From the NCBI GenBank assembly GCA_963971425.1, contig OZ020514.1:15195218-15259217 (forward strand): DNA of 64,000 bases. Reading direction: 5' to 3'. Below are positions 60,921-64,000 of the stretch, one piece after another. This DNA is from Bryoerythrophyllum caledonicum. Taxonomy: Eukaryota > Streptophyta > Bryopsida > Pottiales > Pottiaceae. The notes beneath the pieces are model-generated. The model saw only the letters and a list, made by a program, of their open reading frames with translations. It was not told the DNA's origin and ran no database searches. Made by a program: the position numbers and the translations under genes. Within the stretch, counting starts at the first letter, position 1. Each line of letters opens with the position of its first letter.

Positions 60921-60929
60921 CTCCACGGT

Positions 60930-61055
60930 GAACGGTGAACCCTGAATCCTTAACCCTAAACCCTAAAACCGTGAACTAGAAACCGTGAATCCTAAATCCT
61001 ACACCGTGAAAACCATGAACCCTAAACCCTAAACCCTAAACCCTAAAACCCTGAT
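60930..61055. repeat. Interstitial telomere-like tract
   Basis: Four CCCTAAA units at about 61,019-61,046 and two near 60,954, mixed with variants (CCGTGAA, TCCTAAA). This is the plant TTTAGGG telomere repeat in reverse orientation. Confidence 0.85.
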
Positions 61056-62100
61056 GCACAATCCAGCCTGAACACGGAAGCTGTACCCGAATTCATAGGA
61101 CCGGGTTGCTATACTTCTAAAAGCATCTGCTCAGTTATTTGTGCACGTTTCTTCTCAAGCATCTATATAACTTCTGTCGAACTAGGCAATATTGGAGATT
61201 ATTCTAATTGGTAACGAACGCCGATGTTCTACTTGAGTCTTGTATTGCCTGATGAACAATACTAGTAGGCAGCTGAGGGCCGTCTCCTTTCCTTGAGTAG
61301 GATATAATTTACTTAACAAAGGTGAGTACGAGAAGTCCTGTACGATTACATTTTACTGTGATTTAGTCTAAGACGTGATACGGCCCTAGTATATTCAAAG
61401 ATACATCATGGGGCATACTTCATCATCCGTTTTTCAAATTTGCAGCACTCTAGGAACTAGATGGTATCCTTACAATACGGTCATCCCATGAGTACGAGCC
61501 TTTCATTATCATGAGTGGAATGTGGCCTCGGTCGTGGGCATGTCGAAGAATGCGCACAATCATGATGGTGTACATCAGTTAGTTTGAAGGAGCATGCATG
61601 CCCAAGATTCGTTTCAAATTTGAGCGCCTGAATTTTCCCTCCACGAGGTGATGGAAAGGTGGATAAGAGTATCCTTCAACTCAGCTCTCCTCCTTTTTTG
61701 CTCAGGATGTTTGAGATACTAAGGGAGCTGAGCGAGTCAGTGACAGTGTTCGCTTGCGCGACATCGTGCTAGATAACTGTAGGGAAACGAATCGACATTA
61801 TTCCAGGAATGTTAAGTATGTTCCTTCGTATAATTCCGTATTCGCTGTCTGTCTGTGAGGATTGGTGATGATTGTGTTGCATTCTGTCCTCTGAGTCGAT
61901 CGGGAGCTCTCGAGTAGAGATTTTAAACTAATTCGTCTCCGAAGATACAGTCATAGCCCTGAAGTAGTAAATATATTCGACTCGAGTATATAGATGACGT
62001 AATTTCTTGGCGTGTGAATCCGAACTGTTAACCGGGTTATGCAACTGTATCACACCGCCATATCCGCGAATATTCCGTACGGCTGTTGATTCGATCAAGG
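61056..62100. other. Stretch without a recognised gene
   Basis: Probably the promoter and 5' leader of the plus-strand gene that follows. No exon could be assigned. Confidence 0.4.
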
Positions 62101-62113
62101 CCAAAAAACTCAA

Positions 62114-63840
62114 CCGGAGATCTCCGGCTGTTCATGCCGTGCTATCCTGGATTCTGCCAATCTCGCCCGGTAACCACGGTTTCACCTCTTGATTCCAGTG
62201 GCTGTCAGAATCATCGAAAGCAGGATTCCCGGAGATCTCCGGCTACTTCTGTTTTGTTCTCTCTCAAAATCAAACAAGAAGTCGTCGTTGTTGATCATTC
62301 TCCACTCTGCCGGAGATCTCCGGCTAGCCCAGCCGACGATACTGAAGTTGGTCATCCAGTTTGATTCTACATGCACACAATTTCTCATTGAGGACATCAG
62401 CCACCAACCGAGCATCCACCGATGCAGCACGGGATTATGTCTGACTCAGATTGGTGGGAGAGTGACTCGGAAGACCTTGCCATGGTCGCAGCTCAGTGCT
62501 CCGATTCTGGACATGTGAATTTCACGGAAGAAGATGATCCATCCCAGGAGTCTACAGGAAGATCGGAGGTCCTGTGGTCAGGAATGTCCGTGAACCTTAT
62601 GAGGCCAGGTTCAGGCGAAATTGGAGAAGCGTCCATTGTTGAGGTTCACCCCATGGGTCAATGGCTTGGAATTGACATACCAGTCGGATCTAGTGAGTTC
62701 GTATTACTTAGACCAACGGCCATATGCCCCGCGGCGGAAGAATTACCAGTCATTCCCTTGCAACGCGGATACGATTCACTTATTCACACACTCCGGCGGA
62801 CCGTTTTATGGAGAAGGGCGGATGTCATGATTCCAACCGGAGATCTCCGGTCCAACGAGTCCCCATTCGTACCACGAGAGCGATGGGTTGGACTTGAAGT
62901 GCAGCGGTTGGACGGAGATGGATTGGTGCTCTGCTTTGGGAGAATCATGGCCGCTTTCCCAGCAGACCATTTCCGAAGTGGATGTTTGGGAGAAGATAAT
63001 ATTGGTGTAACTGTCCTTGATGTTTTTGTGGGAGACGCGGAGAGAATTATGAGTCATGAGTCGTGGCCCATTCTTGAATGTTGTTTTCCTTCCGATCGTT
63101 CTTTGAAATGCACAATTGATCATTTCGCATCCCTGCCCTTACAACCAGATTCTGGCGCTCATTTGGGGGGTCGTGCGAAGGAGCCTTACCGCTTCATTTC
63201 CCGACAGCAAGACCTTAACAAGAAGGAATCCTTGTACACCAGGAGGACTACCGACGACGAAATTCGCAAAGTCAGCTCGGAAAGGTGCTGTCCCAAACGA
63301 TGTTGCCAGTATTTTCAACAATCCCAGACTCTTTCTGTTAGACAGAAATTCTATGACAAATCCTTTGAAGATAGAAAGGAGTATGCAATCTCAGTAGGTG
63401 GGCAGTTCCACTCCATTGATGGGGACCGGAAGAGAAAGTACGTCACGCTCTTGGGAACGGAGGTTTGCTCCGTTGCATGGTACACGATCCATGGAATTCG
63501 GAAGTCCACGTTTCACACGTACATCGCACATTTCAGTAGAGGAATCATTAATGCAACTCACGGTAACAAGGGCATCAAGCGCCCACGGCTTGCCACTATA
63601 CAGGCGATGGGCTCAATGACGTCGATTATTAATGACAACGCGGATCAAATGCCTCACCAAATGCGGAGTGTCGGGAATGGTCGGATTGACACTCTCAAGT
63701 ATCTTCCTGCGGGAAACAACTGGAAGCAAATTCGAGCCAGCGTCAATGATGTACGTTATCAGTCCTCGCATATTGCAATGGATTTGTATTCTCCTTGCTC
63801 CGTCGACCGATGTCCAAGTATCTTAACCGGAGATCTCCGG
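62114..63840. repeat. CCGGAGATCTCCGG palindrome copies, right cluster
   Basis: Exact copies at 62,114-62,127, 62,229-62,242, 62,310-62,323, 62,837-62,850 and 63,827-63,840. The first three precede the coding region, the fourth is read through in the open frame (as TGDLRS), and the last sits in an intron that ends with TTTTGCAG at 63,956. Four of the five are followed by CT. Confidence 0.95.
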
Positions 63841-64000
63841 CTGGGTCATCGTTGTTCTGCATTGACCTTCAATTGATTTACTCTGTTCTTCGCACCGTCT
63901 GTTGGATTGTACTTCTAAATTTTTCTTCTCACTAGGTTAATTTTTCATTTTGCAGACAAACGACTCCTACGGTCTCCCTCCAGTAAGTCAATCCACAGTT
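62422..64000 (+). CDS. Transposase-like protein, N-terminal part, runs off the window
   Basis: The open frame runs from about 62,422 to a probable donor at 63,749 (AATGAT-GTACGT). The next exon starts after TTTTGCAG at 63,957 and continues past the window. The N-terminal third is acidic (SDSDWWESDSED). Later motifs are ERCCPKRCCQYF, VRQKFYDKSFEDRKEY, LGTEVCSVAWYTIHGI, STFHTYIAHFSRG and a basic KGIKRPRLAT, with MPHQMRS after them. The order Cys cluster, G-x2-VC, GI, then T-x-HGN/K resembles large uncharacterised transposase-like proteins found in lower plants and other eukaryotes; a DDE core would lie downstream. ATG at 62,422 or 62,437 is the likely start, but upstream exons are possible. It is divergent from the ParB/HAD gene and shares its palindrome. 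Confidence 0.5.

Noticed and set aside
52035-63840. CRISPR array
   Set aside because: The repeats are 14 bp, perfectly palindromic and irregularly spaced from tens of bp to over 4 kb, inside introns and exons of eukaryotic genes.
1-64000. tRNA, rRNA or snRNA genes
   Set aside because: I saw no cloverleaf-like A/B box pair or ribosomal stretch by eye; a covariance-model scan would be decisive.

Overview
The window looks like nuclear DNA of a plant or close streptophyte relative with a large, repeat-rich genome. Reasons: short arrays of the Arabidopsis-type telomere unit CCCTAAA, Ty3-type elements of the Tat/Athila sort (no chromodomain, Athila-like primer-binding site), multi-exon genes with GT-AG introns of roughly 100 bp, and an FCP1-like domain with the plant-style DLNG motif. 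The sequence alone does not fix the species.

Layout. 1-5 kb: short tandem repeats, a tyrosine-kinase-like pseudogene fragment, and seven copies of a 14-bp palindrome family (CCTCG-N4-CGAGG). 5.0-9.2 kb (+): an eleven-exon gene whose product joins a ParB-like domain to a degenerate DNA N4/N6-methyltransferase fold; it carries seven in-frame nonsense codons, all explained by C-to-T change, and no frameshift that I can see. 9.96-10.2 kb repeats the sequence seen at 0.66-0.97 kb. 10.7-31.3 kb: nested retroelement fossils (three copies of a gag-like-only family, LTR fragments, and an older Tat/Athila-type element on the minus strand), plus a decayed hAT transposase (14.7-17.3 kb, minus) and a PHD-finger fragment (18.6 kb, minus). 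31.3-51.0 kb (minus): one 19.7-kb LTR retrotransposon with 535-bp LTRs differing at 4 positions, gag-protease-RT-RNase H-integrase, and duplicated accessory genes both before gag and after integrase. 51.0-64.0 kb: a minus-strand multi-exon gene (ParB-like domain near the middle, FCP1/HAD domain at the C-terminus), a second HAD-like fragment, and a divergent plus-strand transposase-like gene running off the window end.

The most unusual signal is the 14-bp perfect palindrome CCGGAGATCTCCGG. I find 14 exact copies, all between 52.0 and 63.9 kb, in introns, exons and flanks of both divergent genes, and none elsewhere in the window. A different 14-bp palindrome marks 1.5-4.9 kb and a third (TACCCGGGTA) marks 23.4-23.5 kb, which suggests locus-private palindromes that spread or homogenise locally. 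The window also holds two unrelated-looking genes that each carry a ParB-like domain. One has the architecture of phage and bacterial ParB-methyltransferase proteins, but with spliceosomal introns.
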